Shown here: piece by piece, positions 55,301 through 64,000 of the stretch | How positions within the stretch are numbered: position 1 is the stretch's first letter | Layout of the letters: every line of letters begins with the position of its first letter | Source of the DNA: Lepidodermella squamata | Taxonomy: Eukaryota > Gastrotricha | Length of the DNA: 64,000 nucleotides | Assembly (NCBI GenBank): GCA_047495785.1 | Contig: JBLDXI010000024.1 | Location: 1,364,001-1,428,000 of the forward strand | Reading direction: 5' to 3' | The notes under the pieces: generated by a model | Database searches by the model: none | Seen by the model: the letters and a program-made list of their open reading frames with translations, nothing else | What the model was told of the DNA's origin: nothing | Position numbers and translations under genes: made by a program

Positions 55301-57222
55301 CAAACAACACCCGAGAGCACAGGAGATTTATGATAATCTCACAATAGCTAATGTAATGGAGAGCCGTTCGTTTTTCTTTGGAGGTAACTGGAGGTTTTCC
55401 CTATTTAATCTTCGCGGGATTAAAACATCATGCCTACTTTTTAGGGCGGGTCGAAGCTTTTCGTTTAATGGCTATGATTGCCGAATCACACTCAACTTCA
55501 GGCGACCAAAATTTGGAAAAGATTGCTCAAATTTGTAAGGAAAGCGGGATGCAAACCAAGGACTTCTTATTTCCATCGCCCGATTATTCTATAATTTCCG
55601 CCGACTTCAACTCGTTATATCCAAGCTGTATGATGGATGGCTACTATGCAATAGGACCACCTAAAGTATCCACCTTGGATCTCAGATTAAACAACGAGAA
55701 ACTGCAGGAGATTTATTCAAAGGAATCTTTTTTTGGTGTCGTACAAGCACGCGTAAGCTCTTCGCATCTACATATCGTCTCCCTGCTTTCATCATCACCA
55801 CATTATTTTGCTAGGTATTAGCGCCGAAAAACATCTGGCTACCTGTACTCTGCTTTCGTAGTAAACAAAACAAGCTCGTGTTCTCATGTTGCTATGCTTG
55901 TTCGTCGACTGCAAATCCAAACTTGTGCGTTTCAAGCCGTGAATGCACCCATTCTGATTATGAAAGGTCCTGGATTGGTTCGTATTGCTCTGTGGAACTG
56001 AAGTACGCTACAGATGTTCATGGCTACAGATTGCTGGAAGTCTACGAGGTTAATAATTTTGTTTAGCCAACTCATGCATGGCTTCTATCAAGTTATTTTT
56101 TTTAGATATGGGAGTTCAAGAAGAGCAATACAATTTTCAGAGATTTCATTAAAAGATTCACCATTTTGAAGGCCGAATCCTCCGGCTGGCCGCCAAACTG
56201 TGCTACTAGTGAACAAAAAGCACAGTATTTGGAGCAATGGGAACGCATTGGTATAACGATTGATAGCACCAAGTTGGATAAAAAGAACCCTGGGTTACGC
56301 GCGATCGCCAAATTAGTTTTGAACAGCTTTTTTGGTCGATTTGCTATGAATTCTAATCTAGAGAGAACAGATTATATCAAATCCCCGTTTCTGCTTCAGC
56401 AAATGCTAAATAATCCAGCTTTGGAAATTGTGGATATTCAACCACTAGGCTTACTCATCAACTCTGATGATGTCTCTCGCTTGCGAATTGTAACACGGCC
56501 AACCAAAGATGCCGACGTTCCAAATGGATCCACCTCAGTTATAACAGCGGCCTTCGTAACAGCTAATGCTCGTGTGAAACTGGCTCGTGAGCTGTACCGA
56601 GTCGGCCCAAAAAGTGCTATCTACAGCGGTTAGAGAATAGCGCCGCTTATGCTACCAACATCTCTACGTTTTTTGTCTTTTGTTTTAGACACGGATTCAA
56701 TTTTTTGCCTTCAAGGGCCTGGAATTACTAAAATTGAGTTCACACCCGTTCTTGGCGGCTTGGCGGATCAGCTTGATACAGGGCAACGCATCATTGCAAT
56801 GGTTGTACTGGGCTGTAAGGCATATGCCCTACTTTTTGCTGACGGCAAAGCCAAGCTAATGTTAAAGGTAATTGCTACTTGTTGTTACGCCCTCTGTTTT
56901 TTATTATTTACGTCACGCGCAGGGAATACGTCAAAGTTTTCATTCACGCAGTCTTCTCGATTTTTTCTTGTTCATCAAGCATGTAATACAAAGTCTCCAC
57001 GATAACGAAACCAGCGGAAGCGGGGGCCGGGGTGATAACAACAAAAACAGCGTCATCGCTGAATTGGATCAGACTCAGTTTAAAAAAGTGCATACTCCGT
57101 TATCGGAAATTCATTGTGTTCATATAACAAAAAAGATTCGTTTAACCTATGATAAACGTTGGCTACGCCCCGGCGATGCTTCCTTTCTAACTTATCCACA
57201 TGGATATAGCGCTGATCAATGA
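52367..57222 (+). CDS. protein-primed type B DNA polymerase of Maverick type
   Basis: Eleven exons give 1,430 residues: 52367-53525, 53583-53660, 53713-53906, 53966-54399, 54442-54531, 54590-55383, 55445-55752, 55815-56048, 56106-56628, 56689-56867 and 56923-57222. Frames agree at every junction. The N-terminal third is followed by zinc-binding Cys pairs (about residues 365-470). The 3'-5' exonuclease has DTE near residue 494, HNSANFD near 568 and a YCIQD near 699. Polymerase motif A (DFNSLYP) is near 969, B (KLVLNSFFG) near 1165 and C (DTDS) near 1272. A TPR-like region with VHGC precedes motif A. All catalytic residues are present. Introns are 42-62 bp, as in host genes. Confidence 0.9.
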
Positions 57223-57229
57223 TCGATTA

Positions 57230-58381
57230 TTACATGAATAAACTCCAAAACCCTGTGCCAGCTTGAAACTTGTTGATTTTATTTATCTTACGCTGTGACG
57301 TTCTTCGGAAAAGTTTTCCAGGTGGTGATATTTGTGTTTGATCAGTCATAGAACGTGGCTTTCTACCGCGCTTTTGACCCTTCCGTGGCGTTGCCGCTGC
57401 AGTTGCTGCTCCAGCTAGCTCAATTTCCATCGGTTCAGCGGCAGCGGCTTCTTCTTGTCTTTCTGCTTGATTATCATCATTATCAGCACCATCTTGCAGC
57501 TCTTCACTATTGCTGCCGCTGCTGTCCTCATCGCCGCTAAACGAAGACGACCCTGCTGTTGTGTTGCTGTCTCGAGGGGCCTGGGGGGTGCGCGCGCGGG
57601 GGGTCCCTCCTCTCGTAGGCAGCTGCTCATCATTAGGCCGATCAACAACAACATCATCGTGGCTGAGGACGGTCGTGGCTGCAGCGCTAGAAGTCGATGA
57701 TGTTTGCGGGGCAGCGAATAGAAAATCCATTTGAAGATCATCAAATTCATAATTGCTGCTATTATCAGTTGAAGGTCGTGGCGTTGTATTAGGTGAAAAC
57801 TGCTGCTGAAAGCCGCCAATACCCGAATCTCTGTTATAGTTGTTATAGCTAGGCCCGGCCGCTTGACCAAAATTACTAGATGTTAATTTAGTAGGTTGTT
57901 GGCGCGCAAGTTGTTGTTGCTGCTGTTTTTTTGGAGGAGGAGGAGGAGGAGGAGAAGAAGCAGAAGGAAGCGGCGGCGGCGGCAGCGGAGGAGGAGGAGG
58001 AGGAGGAGGAGGAGGAGGAGGAGGAGAGCGCGGCCTCGATTCTGCTCGATCTGCTGGTGCAGGCGACATTGGAATAGCGGCTGGCGGCTGGCTACTGCCT
58101 TGTAAAACTACCAGCTTCTTCAAATTCATAATCTCATGCATGAGTTCGTTACGTTTTCGCACTAAATCGGCTGAATTATCACTACTACTAGCGTTGTTTA
58201 TCACATCCCGGTCTAAAGACTGTAATAGCTGCACTAGTTTGAAAAGCAGAGGATTGCTCAGCAATGTTTTAGCAGCAATCAAGTCGCTCGCGTTTGGTTG
58301 TTGTTGTTGTTGTTGTGCTGGAGTTGGCCCAGGTGTCGCAAGTGGAACAATAGTCATGCGCTGTGCATAGTTTCGCTGCAT
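57230..58381 (-). CDS. disordered polyproline protein of the Maverick
   Basis: An intronless frame of 383 residues. The N-terminal 100 residues include a predicted helix (LLFKLVQLLQSLDRDV ... ELMHEIMNLKKL). Proline runs follow (13 in a row, then more) plus Gln, Ser and acidic tracts, a basic KRGRKPRS segment like an AT-hook and a conserved-looking C-terminus ending GFWSLFM. I recognise no family. It stands between the polymerase and the morphogenesis block, where Mavericks carry variable genes. The polypurine GGAGGA DNA on the plus strand (57936-58023) encodes the proline runs. Confidence 0.6.
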   Translation of the reverse strand: MQRNYAQRMTIVPLATPGPTPAQQQQQQPNASDLIAAKTLLSNPLLFKLVQLLQSLDRDVINNASSSDNSADLVRKRNELMHEIMNLKKLVVLQGSSQPPAAIPMSPAPADRAESRPRSPPPPPPPPPPPPPLPPPPLPSASSPPPPPPPKKQQQQQLARQQPTKLTSSNFGQAAGPSYNNYNRDSGIGGFQQQFSPNTTPRPSTDNSSNYEFDDLQMDFLFAAPQTSSTSSAAATTVLSHDDVVVDRPNDEQLPTRGGTPRARTPQAPRDSNTTAGSSSFSGDEDSSGSNSEELQDGADNDDNQAERQEEAAAAEPMEIELAGAATAAATPRKGQKRGRKPRSMTDQTQISPPGKLFRRTSQRKINKINKFQAGTGFWSLFM

Positions 58382-58384
58382 AGT

Positions 58385-58798
58385 TTAGATTCGAAGAAGC
58401 CTCTTGAGTTCTGAATAATCAAACTTTAGCCTGGGTGCAAAGGATTTCAATACAGTGGGTAAAACTGCAAAAAAGGAAGCTTTCGAAGCCTTATTTCGCC
58501 TATTGTTCTTGTTGCTATTAAGGCAGTGTCGAATAAAAACTTGCCGGTTGTGCTCGACCAAATTGACACCTTTTTGTTTCAATTTAGCCAAATCAGGGGC
58601 CAGAACAGTACTAGTGCTGCGAAGCCAATACAAGGCGCAACGGCTAAGAAATCGTATAAGGCTAACAGAGCTAGTTGCTAAAATATCAGCACGCTGACCG
58701 GGGTGAGCATGCAATAACCATTTCAATGCAAGAAAAAGCCGCCGTTTTTTATCAAGACTGAACGATGGTGACGTTGCTGAGGTAATAACTTTATTCAT
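58385..58798 (-). CDS. basic protein of unknown function in Maverick
   Basis: 137 residues, no introns, rich in Lys, Arg and Leu, with helical segments (RRLFLALKWLLHAH, FDYSELKRLLRI). No signal peptide or Cys motif. Its stop is three bases upstream of the ATG of the next gene, a packing that suggests co-transcription in this block. No family recognised; nucleic-acid binding is possible from its charge only. Confidence 0.55.
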   Translation of the reverse strand: MNKVITSATSPSFSLDKKRRLFLALKWLLHAHPGQRADILATSSVSLIRFLSRCALYWLRSTSTVLAPDLAKLKQKGVNLVEHNRQVFIRHCLNSNKNNRRNKASKASFFAVLPTVLKSFAPRLKFDYSELKRLLRI

Positions 58799-58849
58799 TT
58801 AACGACGAAAATTGGGCGGCAATGAATCCTTTTATAATAGTACATATCA

Positions 58850-59693
58850 TCATTTCTTTGAGACTAAAATGTAAGCGTAACCAGGTTTACTACCGAAGCC
58901 ATTGCTCGAACGAATGCGGAGATTATCCGGAGTAGTTGCACAATTATCCAGTAGCAGTGGCGTGTGAGATGATTCAGCAGTTGCTTGGTTCAACGCTTCA
59001 AGAAGGCCTCGCCAGCCCATTGGGGAACGCCGTTGTGCATATGATCTAAAGCTTGCAGAGTCGGAAATGCAGCGAAAATAGAATAAATAGTTTGCATTTT
59101 GCTATAGAATAGAAAATACATAGAAGAAAAAACAATAATTTTCTGAGGCAAACCAGAATTTCCCTGCTATTTTTTGCTCGAGTAAACAAAACTTGTTGAA
59201 GGAGAATGGTTGTCGTATTCAAGTGCCGCCCTCCTAAAAAAAGCTGTACCAGTGTTTCGTCTTCAGTTAATAGGCGATACACGTCATCAAATACTAGGCA
59301 ACAGCGGGGCTGCGTCTCGTTATTGTCGTTGATATAATTTTTTAAGCTGAAGCTATCGCTACTGCTGTTTTTTGTGTCTGCTAAATTTACGAATTCAACT
59401 TTAATTTTGTGAACTTGCAATGCAGCATCGGCTATGTCATTGTAAATGGGTTGGAAAGTAGAATAAAAATAGACAATTCTCTCAAAAGGAAGTTCAAAAC
59501 TGAATGCATCCTGTAGGATTTGAAGCACCAGACTTGTTTTACCGCTCCCCGACCTGAAGATGAGTAAATTACACTAAAATATATTGACTTTTATTTCCAT
59601 CGTCACTTACGGCCCAACAATGAGAATTGTGCTAGGGTGAACAAAAGGCAAAGCTTCATTTATGTTGCCAGGGCAGCAGCGCAAATCACTCAT
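58850..59693 (-). CDS. FtsK/HerA-type genome packaging ATPase
   Basis: Exons are 59611-59693, 59154-59553 and 58850-59101 (introns of 57 and 52 bp), giving 244 residues. The Walker A motif GPSGSGKTS crosses the first splice junction. Walker B is CLVFDDV. Beyond the second junction the order REIL, then NANYLFYF, SYAQRR and a terminal PGYAYIL follows the Maverick/adintovirus ATPase pattern. It would pump DNA into the capsid. The unspliced frames stop early or lack Walker A, so both introns are well supported. The start lies four bases after the protease stop codon. Confidence 0.88.
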
Positions 59694-59696
59694 CCT

Positions 59697-60260
59697 TTAT
59701 AATCTAACGTTACAGGGTTTTATTCTTTCAAGTGGTCTCATAGATAGACCATAGTGGGAATATAATGTATTAAATTTATGATAAAGTACACAGTCTTTTA
59801 TAAGCAAATTGTTCTTTGATCCAAGCTGATCAAAATGCCTCAAAATTTGGTGCATGTCTTTACCTCGCGCTCGAAGCATGCTGTAATATAGAGCCCATAA
59901 GCCGCAGATTTGTGAAAAAACATGCTGGTAAGACCTATTGCAATGAATGTACGGCACTTCTGTTTGGCTATTCGCTTTCAAAAAGTTGTCGATATAGAGG
60001 TTATGATAGGAAGGGGAAAGGTTAAGGCTATCGAAAAACTCACAGGGCTCATCAGGATGCTGTGCGCTGTGAACAAACAGTGTGACCCAGTGCTTTCCTG
60101 TAGAATTGTATACATTTCCTGTGTTACAGATAATCAATTGTGGATTATTTTTCACAATAGGAAGCTGCTGTGGTAGCTGATCAGCGGCTACAACAAAAAT
60201 GTCAAACTTTTTTAGTACTGGATCAATCCGGATGAAATCTTCCAATTCATTGTTGTACAT
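59697..60260 (-). CDS. adenain-like cysteine protease
   Basis: 187 residues from the ATG at 60260; the frame before it begins with TTG codons. Catalytic features of the C5/adenain family are in order: GKHWVTLF (His), EFFDSL (Asp), and SQICGLWALYY (Gln and Cys). These proteases process capsid proteins during maturation. It lies 10 bases downstream of the capsid gene's stop. Length is normal for the family (about 190-200). No introns. Confidence 0.88.
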   Translation of the reverse strand: MYNNELEDFIRIDPVLKKFDIFVVAADQLPQQLPIVKNNPQLIICNTGNVYNSTGKHWVTLFVHSAQHPDEPCEFFDSLNLSPSYHNLYIDNFLKANSQTEVPYIHCNRSYQHVFSQICGLWALYYSMLRARGKDMHQILRHFDQLGSKNNLLIKDCVLYHKFNTLYSHYGLSMRPLERIKPCNVRL

Positions 60261-60270
60261 GAAAAACTGC

Positions 60271-61761
60271 TTAAGAATCAACAATTACGTCACGCGTTCG
60301 TGTGATCTTAAAAAATTTGAATTTTAAGGCAATTTTAATTTTATGAAAAAAGATGATACCTCAAAAACTGAATCAGTTTCAGTTAATACTAACAGCTGAG
60401 TAACAATTGTTGTTTGAACAGCAAAACTCAACTCTACTCTGCAGGTACCTGTGCGTATAACTGAGTAATTTTGCAACGAGGAGTTGCGCGATAAATCGAA
60501 ACCAAAAATTGTGAAGCCATTAATAAACTGATCCATAGTTAACGTAGATGCCTTGAAAGGGTTATCTGGGTTGATAGCATTGAGAAGCTCCAAATAGACT
60601 CTGGTGACATCTCCATTTGCAAAATCCATTTCCAAGGGAGCTGTTGAGTGATGTAGTTCATTGCCCAAATAAATCGATATTCGGGATAGCTGGCTGTGTA
60701 ATGCATTCAATGGATTTTTACCCGCCGTTCCATTCAGGGCGGAATCTTCAAAAAAACAGAAAAACATACGCCTTGGAAGCTTACCATTAATACATTGTGG
60801 TATCTGTTAAACCATTAGAGTTTTAAAAATTGACTTAGAAACGCGCGATGAGCAAACTTACACTGTAACTCAAAACACTACTTGGTATGTGAAAAAGCCT
60901 TGTTCGAACTCTCATTATAGGATATTTGGCGTTAGTTTTTTCCAGCGCACGCGTATGAGCAATCACTATGTCCGGCGACACAACAACAGCCCGGGCAATA
61001 ATTTTTGCAGATTCAATGACGATTGAGTGAGGATCAGCTGTGCTCGGCCCAACCAAAGCAAAATTGTTAGATGCCCTATAGAGCTTGATGCGGACTTCAA
61101 CATTAGGTAGAAGTAGCCTATTACACAGCATAGGATCTGCAAACAGGCGTCCCAGGGTGCACACAGATTTCCCGCCCTGAACAATTTCCAACCGTTTTTT
61201 AAATCCCTCGTTTGAATTGTCAAAATTATCCAGTTTTTTAGCTGTATCAGGATACCAAAATTGTGTCTGTAATATCGTGTTTTTTGCATCAGTATTATGA
61301 GACAAAAGCGTTGAAATATAGGCCCGATAAGCGTATAATGAATTTTGTTCACTTAAAAGTTGCCCATTTAGTGAAATCTCGCATGTTTTGAACATTGTGT
61401 GGTGGGCTAAACAAAGCGGGGCTTTTTGTAAATTTGTAGCCGAAAGACTAGCCTTATACTCGTTGTATGCATCGTCAGCTTCGCCAGCATTTTTCTTCCG
61501 AGCTTCAGAAGGGGTTCTAACTACTTTCCACTTGAGCATCAGTTGCATGCGTGACAGACACAAATAATCATTGTACGGGCCGATTTGAAACTCAATCAGG
61601 TTCGGTGAACTATTAAGAGGGGCAATTGGGTAAACATCTATACTTATTTGGTTTTCTTCAGCAAGCTGTGAAGGCGGTACAGTAAATAAATCTAAATCTG
61701 AAGATAATACTATTGAAGAGGCTGAGGCTGGGTGAACAAAATTATCTCCAAAGCCTTCCAT
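60271..61761 (-). CDS. major capsid protein, double jelly-roll (hexon-like)
   Basis: Exons are 60862-61761, 60360-60803 and 60271-60306 (introns of 58 and 53 bp, all phase 0), giving 459 residues. Typical features are FEISLNGQ-type CEISLNGQLL, YRAYISTLLSH, QFWYPDTA and, in the second exon, FTIFGFDLS and the GTCRVELSF strand. These match the Maverick/adintovirus capsid family, to which the nematode F54H12.2-like proteins belong. The tiny third exon supplies the usual Arg-Asp-Val-Ile-x-Asp ending. No frame break. Confidence 0.88.
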
Positions 61762-61794
61762 TACAAATTTGAAGAATCAAACGCAGCAATGGGC

Positions 61795-62337
61795 TCAAGA
61801 CGCTTCAAATAGCACTGATTTAGTTGTTGCGCGTCTTTTCCTTTTATAAGCCTTTCTTTTTGTAGTAGAAGCACGGCGCCTACGTTTTGCAGTCACACTA
61901 CTAGTTTTACTAGGGCCACGACGACGGCGCCTTTTACGGCCACCTCCACCGCCTTGATGTTGCTTCAAAGCCGTTTCAGCAATATCCTTAGCCATGTTTA
62001 AGGCGCCTGAAGTGCCATGACGCTTAAGGGATTCGGTAAAACTAGGTCTAGCGCCCTCAGGTTGTTGCATATCACCTAATATTTTTTGGCCAGTAGATAA
62101 TGCTTGTTGAAAAATAGACGGAGCAATTACTGGGAAGAAATTTCTGAAAAAGGCACCTAATATATTTCCTATTCCCTGACCCCTATAATGATATGGAAAT
62201 TGAATTGTTGCCCCACGGAAATGGTCCAGGTTAGCACCCGCTCCAGCTCCATAGCCTGCTATCAGCGGGGAGGAGTGTTGGCGGAGAAAAAACTGCTGGT
62301 ACTTGTCAACGTTTTGGTTAGAATAAGCTAGGGGCAT
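61795..62337 (-). CDS. pVI/pX-like minor capsid or core protein
   Basis: 180 residues, no introns. The N-terminus contains GRGIG-type sequence YRGQGIGNILGAFFRNFFP, like the amphipathic region of adenovirus VI-like and other adintovirus minor proteins. The C-terminus is strongly basic (GGRKRRRRRGPS, KRRRRAS, YKRKRRATTK), suited to DNA binding. It lies between the major capsid and penton-like genes, the usual place. The dual character could mean membrane lysis, DNA condensation, or both. Confidence 0.7.
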   Translation of the reverse strand: MPLAYSNQNVDKYQQFFLRQHSSPLIAGYGAGAGANLDHFRGATIQFPYHYRGQGIGNILGAFFRNFFPVIAPSIFQQALSTGQKILGDMQQPEGARPSFTESLKRHGTSGALNMAKDIAETALKQHQGGGGGRKRRRRRGPSKTSSVTAKRRRRASTTKRKAYKRKRRATTKSVLFEAS

Positions 62338-62375
62338 CTTCGGTAATATTAATAATTAGAACTCAGCCACTTATA

Positions 62376-63596
62376 TTAATATAAGGCTCCGGTTTTTCGG
62401 CGAATATGAAGTAGCAATACAACTTTGCTACCATCCACAAAATCGATCAATGCCCCGTTATCGCGGCGGATTTGAACTTGAATTGAATCTATAAAATTGG
62501 CTTTTAAAGGTAAATATAGGCCCGAGTTATAAATCACTGTAAAATGTGATGACAAGTCTGAATTTGCCGTAGCAGAAGCCATCGTAGAATAGGTTATCAT
62601 TCGAAGGAGGCTAGCTTGGCAATCTCCAACAAAAACATCCGCTGCAACTGAGCAGTAAATGAACAGTGAGTTATTGCCATAATTCAACTGAATGTTGTAT
62701 TGAGCTGTAGCACTTTCTTCATAGCATGCATAAATAAAGGCAGGCGGTAAATCATTATCTTTGGTGATTACTGTTTGCTCAGAAAAATCAAAGTGCTGTG
62801 CTGAATTTACGCCTTCTTGATTTTCTACCGCCGCTGTCTCATTATTTGCATCCTCCTTAAGTTTTGGTCTGCTAGAAAGCCTAACAATCCCAACTGAGTT
62901 GAATAAAATGTGTGGATTTTCACGAATTTGGTGGCTCATATTCCACGCATATGCCAAGGCATACGTTGACTTTATATCAAAAGTGGAAACTTCATTAAAT
63001 TCTGGCTCGTCATTTTTTGGGGCCTTGGGAAAAATGAAAACTCCAGACGGTGTATTCTGTTCTATTGGAGACACAAAACCTAAGAGGCCAGCAGAATCTG
63101 AAGGTATAAACATAGAATATGGCCATTTACAGGTAATTTTAGTTTTTTTGTTGACTGAATCATAATGAGCAAAAATAGAGCCATTACTACTTGAGATGGA
63201 TATTTTTTCATTAAAGTGATCGATTAGTTTGGTTATATTCGCAAAATATTCACCTCCGAAATTTACTTTGTTAATAAAGCCAGTTTCCCATGGATTGTTG
63301 AAACTTTTCATCCGATGTGGCAAAGAGCCAGGATTTGTTAAATAATTAGCAATAATGTCGTTTTTAAAAGATTTCAGCCAGTTACAATCAAGCACATAGA
63401 CTGTATGACGATCAATGCTACTCCACCTAACAGGAATTGTAGCCTCAAGTAGGGCTACTTCATAAGCACGGCAATCGGGTACGCAAATTGGGACAGGGAG
63501 AGCAACTTGATAATCCGACGGAGTATTCGCCGGATGTTGAGAATATGAGGCATTCGAGGGTAAATAAATAAAGAAGTCCTCCTGGATGCTAAGCAT
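62376..63596 (-). CDS. penton-like minor capsid protein
   Basis: 406 residues without introns. The N-terminus reads FFIYLPSNASYSQHPANTPSDYQV and then YEVALLEATIP, the typical opening of the Maverick single-jelly-roll penton homologue. It is expected at the capsid vertices. Its first codons overlap the end of the preceding small membrane gene by eight bases. Intact. Confidence 0.82.
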   Translation of the reverse strand: MLSIQEDFFIYLPSNASYSQHPANTPSDYQVALPVPICVPDCRAYEVALLEATIPVRWSSIDRHTVYVLDCNWLKSFKNDIIANYLTNPGSLPHRMKSFNNPWETGFINKVNFGGEYFANITKLIDHFNEKISISSSNGSIFAHYDSVNKKTKITCKWPYSMFIPSDSAGLLGFVSPIEQNTPSGVFIFPKAPKNDEPEFNEVSTFDIKSTYALAYAWNMSHQIRENPHILFNSVGIVRLSSRPKLKEDANNETAAVENQEGVNSAQHFDFSEQTVITKDNDLPPAFIYACYEESATAQYNIQLNYGNNSLFIYCSVAADVFVGDCQASLLRMITYSTMASATANSDLSSHFTVIYNSGLYLPLKANFIDSIQVQIRRDNGALIDFVDGSKVVLLLHIRRKTGALY

Positions 63597-63792
63597 TTGT
63601 TATGTTATCCTTATCTATCTTTTCTAAAGTAAGGATTGCGCTGTTGCCAAAAGGGGGGAGCTTAGTTTTGAATAAATAGTTTGAAATTTCTATAAGCCAA
63701 ACGGTTATTAGAAGGAAAAAAATGTAGGCCCCTACACGCACAGATGGCTTTTGTAGGAAAGCTAAGAGTGGAGTCGTAGGAACTCTATTCAT
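63589..63792 (-). CDS. small single-pass membrane protein of Maverick
   Basis: 67 residues with one transmembrane segment at about residues 20-37 (VGAYIFFLLITVWLIEI). The ATG overlaps the integrase stop (ATGA), and its own end overlaps the penton start by eight bases. Such tight overlaps suggest reinitiation or a shared transcript. Function unknown; a virion membrane or lysis role is only a guess. Confidence 0.6.
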   Translation of the reverse strand: MNRVPTTPLLAFLQKPSVRVGAYIFFLLITVWLIEISNYLFKTKLPPFGNSAILTLEKIDKDNITNA

Positions 63793-64000
63793 GAGGCCAA
63801 GGTTTTGATCTCGTTTGCATCAATCCAACTAGCGGCTTCAATCGGCCAGTTTTGCCATTTCACAAGAGCCTGTTTCTTGCCATTTATAGTGCGATGCTTC
63901 AGAACTTTTTCTATTAAATATGTTTCTTGCGGATGTGCTATCTGAAGCTGCCAATCGTAAAAACTACCTTGAATACGCTTATTCAGAGTATCACGGAGAT
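63789..64000 (-). CDS. integrase C-terminus with chromodomain (partial)
   Basis: The last 69 codons are visible and run off the window edge. The reading shows IQGSFYDWQLQ, then a chromodomain-like YLIEKVLKHRTINGKK, VKWQNWP and SWIDANEI. This is the typical end of Maverick integrases (the GTFYE-like start followed by a chromodomain). The catalytic DDE core is beyond position 64000. The stop codon overlaps the next gene's ATG. Confidence 0.85.
   Translation of the reverse strand, partial: LRDTLNKRIQGSFYDWQLQIAHPQETYLIEKVLKHRTINGKKQALVKWQNWPIEAASWIDANEIKTLAS

Larger units (their letters stand above)
49610..64000. mobile_element. Maverick/Polinton (adintovirus-like) element, right end outside window
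   Basis: The gene set is diagnostic: type B polymerase, retroviral-type integrase with chromodomain, packaging ATPase, adenain-like protease, double-jelly-roll capsid protein, penton-like protein and pVI-like protein. At least 14.4 kb is present. Genes form two blocks meeting tail to tail at 57222/57230 with seven bases between stops. No frame break was seen in any core gene once short introns are removed, so the copy looks young. The left boundary is not fixed and may lie near 49.1-49.6 kb. No envelope or fusogen gene is visible in the window. Confidence 0.92.

Noticed and set aside
57896-58105. Arg-rich plus-strand ORF opposite the polyproline gene
   Set aside because: It is the antisense of the proline-coding GGAGGA tract, with no independent support.
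60260-60284. Longer protease N-terminus overlapping the capsid gene
   Set aside because: The upstream codons are TTG, not ATG; the ATG at 60260 avoids the overlap and suits the family length.

Overview
The window is nuclear DNA from a small-genome invertebrate. Host genes have mostly 42-62 bp introns with short T-rich 3' splice sites (TTTTCAG or TTTTAG). There is an AT-rich background and several families: HNK-1-type sulfotransferases, Cys-loop channels, class C GPCRs and secreted peptides. This looks like a nematode, with another compact-genome ecdysozoan such as a tardigrade as the alternative. I cannot name the species. T-rich AG acceptors lie just upstream of some start codons, which would fit spliced-leader trans-splicing, but that is not proven.

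Region 1 (0.7-12.4 kb): an intronless Golgi sulfotransferase (2526-3734) is followed on the minus strand by a run of short genes for secreted or membrane proteins. They lie at 4.1, 4.5, 5.2, 6.4, 7.1, 8.0, 10.6 and 11.9 kb. Most have a signal-peptide exon of about 34-48 codons, a phase-1 intron and one second exon. Several share short motifs and look like diverged paralogues of an unrecognised family. A 505-bp TTAA-flanked piggyBac-like MITE sits at 9.56-10.06 kb.

Region 2 (13.7-46.5 kb): a 17-exon nicotinic-like Cys-loop channel subunit with a 9-nt microexon is followed by an expanded array of intronless GABA-B-like class C receptors. Five are intact (17.0, 24.3, 29.0, 37.5 and 43.9 kb). Two are pseudogenes (20.9-23.3 and 41.1-42.9 kb) and one is an inverted 125-bp fragment (43.5 kb). 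Two members show mosaic near-identity, as expected from gene conversion. Interspersed are an E2-like protein with a C-terminal SOCS-box-like tail (20280-20912), a second sulfotransferase (31.9 kb), an unknown soluble protein (33.2 kb) and a pair of paralogous proteins with N-myristoylation signals (33.8 and 35.2 kb).

Region 3 (46.5-49.4 kb): gene-poor, with a 1.09-kb inverted-repeat-bounded element full of TTTCAGC iterations and a 63-bp tandem repeat.

Region 4 (49.6 kb to window end): most of a Maverick/Polinton (adintovirus-like) element, apparently intact. A plus-strand block carries a deoxynucleoside kinase, a RING/TRAF zinc-finger protein, a PC4-like protein and a type B DNA polymerase. 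A dUTPase is divergent from it. A convergent minus-strand block carries two unknown proteins, a packaging ATPase, an adenain-like protease, a double-jelly-roll major capsid protein, a pVI-like protein, a penton-like protein, a small membrane protein and the chromodomain end of the integrase, which is cut by the window edge. Many of these genes contain ordinary 42-62 bp spliceosomal introns whose removal keeps the frame open. The right terminus is outside the window.
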